A stretch of DNA of 64,000 nucleotides, taken from Istiophorus platypterus (taxonomy: Eukaryota; Chordata; Actinopteri; Istiophoriformes; Istiophoridae). The stretch spans positions 13,830,060-13,894,059 of the forward strand of contig CM029134.1 of NCBI GenBank assembly GCA_016859345.1, read 5' to 3'. The notes under the pieces are model-generated. The model searched no databases and was not told where the DNA came from. It saw only the letters and a list, made by a program, of their open reading frames with translations. Shown piece after piece: positions 62,484 to 64,000 of this stretch (the first letter of the stretch is position 1; the number at the start of each line of letters is the position of its first letter). The position numbers and the translations under genes were made by a program.

Positions 62484-64000
62484 TAATACTCCCAATGGAA
62501 ACAAACCATTACCAGAAAACCTGGGTTCAAGTCTGTTTGTTGGCAGGAATCTGCTATGCTTAAGTGTCCCTGAACAAGGCAGTGAACCATTATTAGCTCA
62601 GCAACAACTGCTCAGTGCCATGTTTCTTGCCCATTTTTATCTCCTTGTGGTCAGAGAACAAGTGATAAAAATCTCTCTCCAAAGATCAATAGACCATCAC
62701 AAAAGAAAGATTCCTTATTGATATGATCAAGATTGGTATGTCCAGAAAAAAAAAAAAAAAAAGCTGGAAAAAAAAAAAACAAAACACATCACTAAATAAA
62801 GCGCTAATGCTATGAACATTCTCTCAGAAAAACACAATGCTCTCCCAGCTGTTTATCTGACAGTCCACATGTGCAATCTGGATGCAGCATGCACACAGAC
62901 ATTTCAGCAGCTTAAGAAGGATGTCCTTGAACTCAGCTGACAAGAGTTTCCTCCAAGCAGTCCCCCAAAAACCTTTAATCACCAAAAAGAGAAAAAAAAA
63001 AACCTCTCCTCCCCTCATCTTTTTGTTTCTCCCTCCATGCCTCCCTCATCCAAACAGCCCTTTAGCCTCCTCAGAAAAAACAGATCTGAAAGCAACCCCC
63101 ACCCCTTTCTTGTCTTTGCGTCACCACTCCAGAGCCATGTGAAGTCTGCCGATAGTGACAGCTCAAAGACACCCTGCTAGTGGCTGCAGAGAACAGAGGG
63201 ACGGTTGGTTGACTGACTAACCGACAGGAGGGCCAACACACTGGTTTACATCTTTATTCATCTACCATCCCTTTTTCTTTGGACCTCATAGGGTCCTGGG
63301 ACTCAGCCGCCCATGTGTTTTGTGCAGAACTAGGTCTGTTAATGCTGATTCACCCCAGGGGCCATAAGAGAGGGGATGGTGAGCCAGACTGGACGGGTTC
63401 TGCTGGCGAACACACAAGACCCTGTTTCTTTTGAGCATGGCTGCTGGGGAAGACTGACACCATTTCTTTTAGAACTGACAATAGAGTAATGCAGGGTAGA
63501 AAACTTTGAGCATCAGCTGTCACCAAGTAGCAATTTTATCCTGTTCTGTAACTGAGATACAGAGACTTGAACCTTTATTCAGAATAGAAAAGCCGAAGTT
63601 AAAGAAACAACCTATTTTAACCACATAATCTGTTGACATTTCAAGACAGTATTAACGAAGACCTGTAAAAACTGGTTTCTGTTAAGTTGCAATGCTGGCA
63701 GATTGTGGGATGCAACACTCCTTGCTTGAAGATGGGGGAGTGAAAGAGGAGGAGATAAAAACAGAAGTAAGACAGGGAGACACTTTTTTTTTCTTTTATA
63801 AACACCAGCAAATCCTATCCTTACACTCCCTGCACAAAGTGATACCAAGGGGCTTAATACTGTCACATGTAAAAAAAACCAACAAGCACAGACAAACAGG
63901 AAATCTGTAATGCACATCATATAAACAGAACACGTAACAAAAACCAAAACACACAGACCACAGCCATCGATAAAGAGGCATGCGCGGCTGCTAAGAGGAA
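61517..64000 (-). other. Presumed upstream rnf38 intron; N-terminal exon not found
   Basis: The exon at 61464-61516 starts mid-codon, so this sequence should be intron leading to the initiating exon. I found no CpG island and no convincing ATG exon with a donor on the minus strand up to the window end. It holds a long CA microsatellite (62399-62481). Confidence 0.5.
62399..62481. repeat. Long (CA)n microsatellite
   Basis: An uninterrupted run of about 41 CA units. Confidence 0.97.

Noticed and set aside
1..64000. CRISPR arrays, prophage, insertion sequences, bacterial operons, tRNA or rRNA genes
   Set aside because: No regularly spaced repeats with unique spacers, no bacterial gene organisation, and no intact tRNA or rRNA were seen. 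The only tRNA-like sequence is the head of the SINE at 21108.

Overview
The window looks like teleost fish genomic DNA, probably from a spiny-rayed fish. The genes are vertebrate-type with short GT-AG exons. The spacers are full of long CA/GT microsatellites and of dispersed repeats that I recognise as typical of teleost genomes. No bacterial, viral or CRISPR-type system is visible. All exon boundaries below were read by eye from splice signals, reading frame and remembered family sequences; nothing was aligned by computer.

Layout. (1) 1-10853: no recognisable coding exon; degenerate interspersed repeats and microsatellites. (2) 10410-11200: a CpG-rich island with one signal-peptide-type first exon on the minus strand (10854-10911). 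The rest of that gene is not seen and would lie to the left. (3) 21632-35748, minus strand: a complete six-exon neuronal nicotinic acetylcholine receptor beta subunit gene (499 codons plus stop), of the beta-2/beta-4/fish beta-5 group and most beta-2-like in its membrane segments. Its first exon sits in a second CpG island (about 35530-36420). Intron 1 carries a near-perfect REST/NRSF (RE1) element at 34715-34735. (4) About 36420-53040: roughly 16.6 kb with no gene I can support. (5) 53045 to beyond 61516, minus strand: the E3 ubiquitin ligase gene rnf38, with eleven coding exons visible through the RING-H2 domain and stop codon; its N-terminal exon(s) were not found. Its disordered N-terminal half carries a histidine-rich block.

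The receptor gene and the first-exon fragment run the same way (minus). Their first introns share a phase and their CpG islands share a G-rich string, so they may be a tandem receptor cluster, as in the mammalian beta4-alpha3 arrangement; this is inference. rnf38 is simply a neighbour on the same strand, and I know of no functional link. The most noteworthy observations are the RE1 site in the receptor gene, UG/CA tracts placed just inside three consecutive introns, the poly-histidine block in RNF38, a SINE nested inside an inverted-repeat element downstream of the receptor gene, and an Asp-to-Ala change in the receptor's M2-M3 loop. I found no clearly undescribed biological system.
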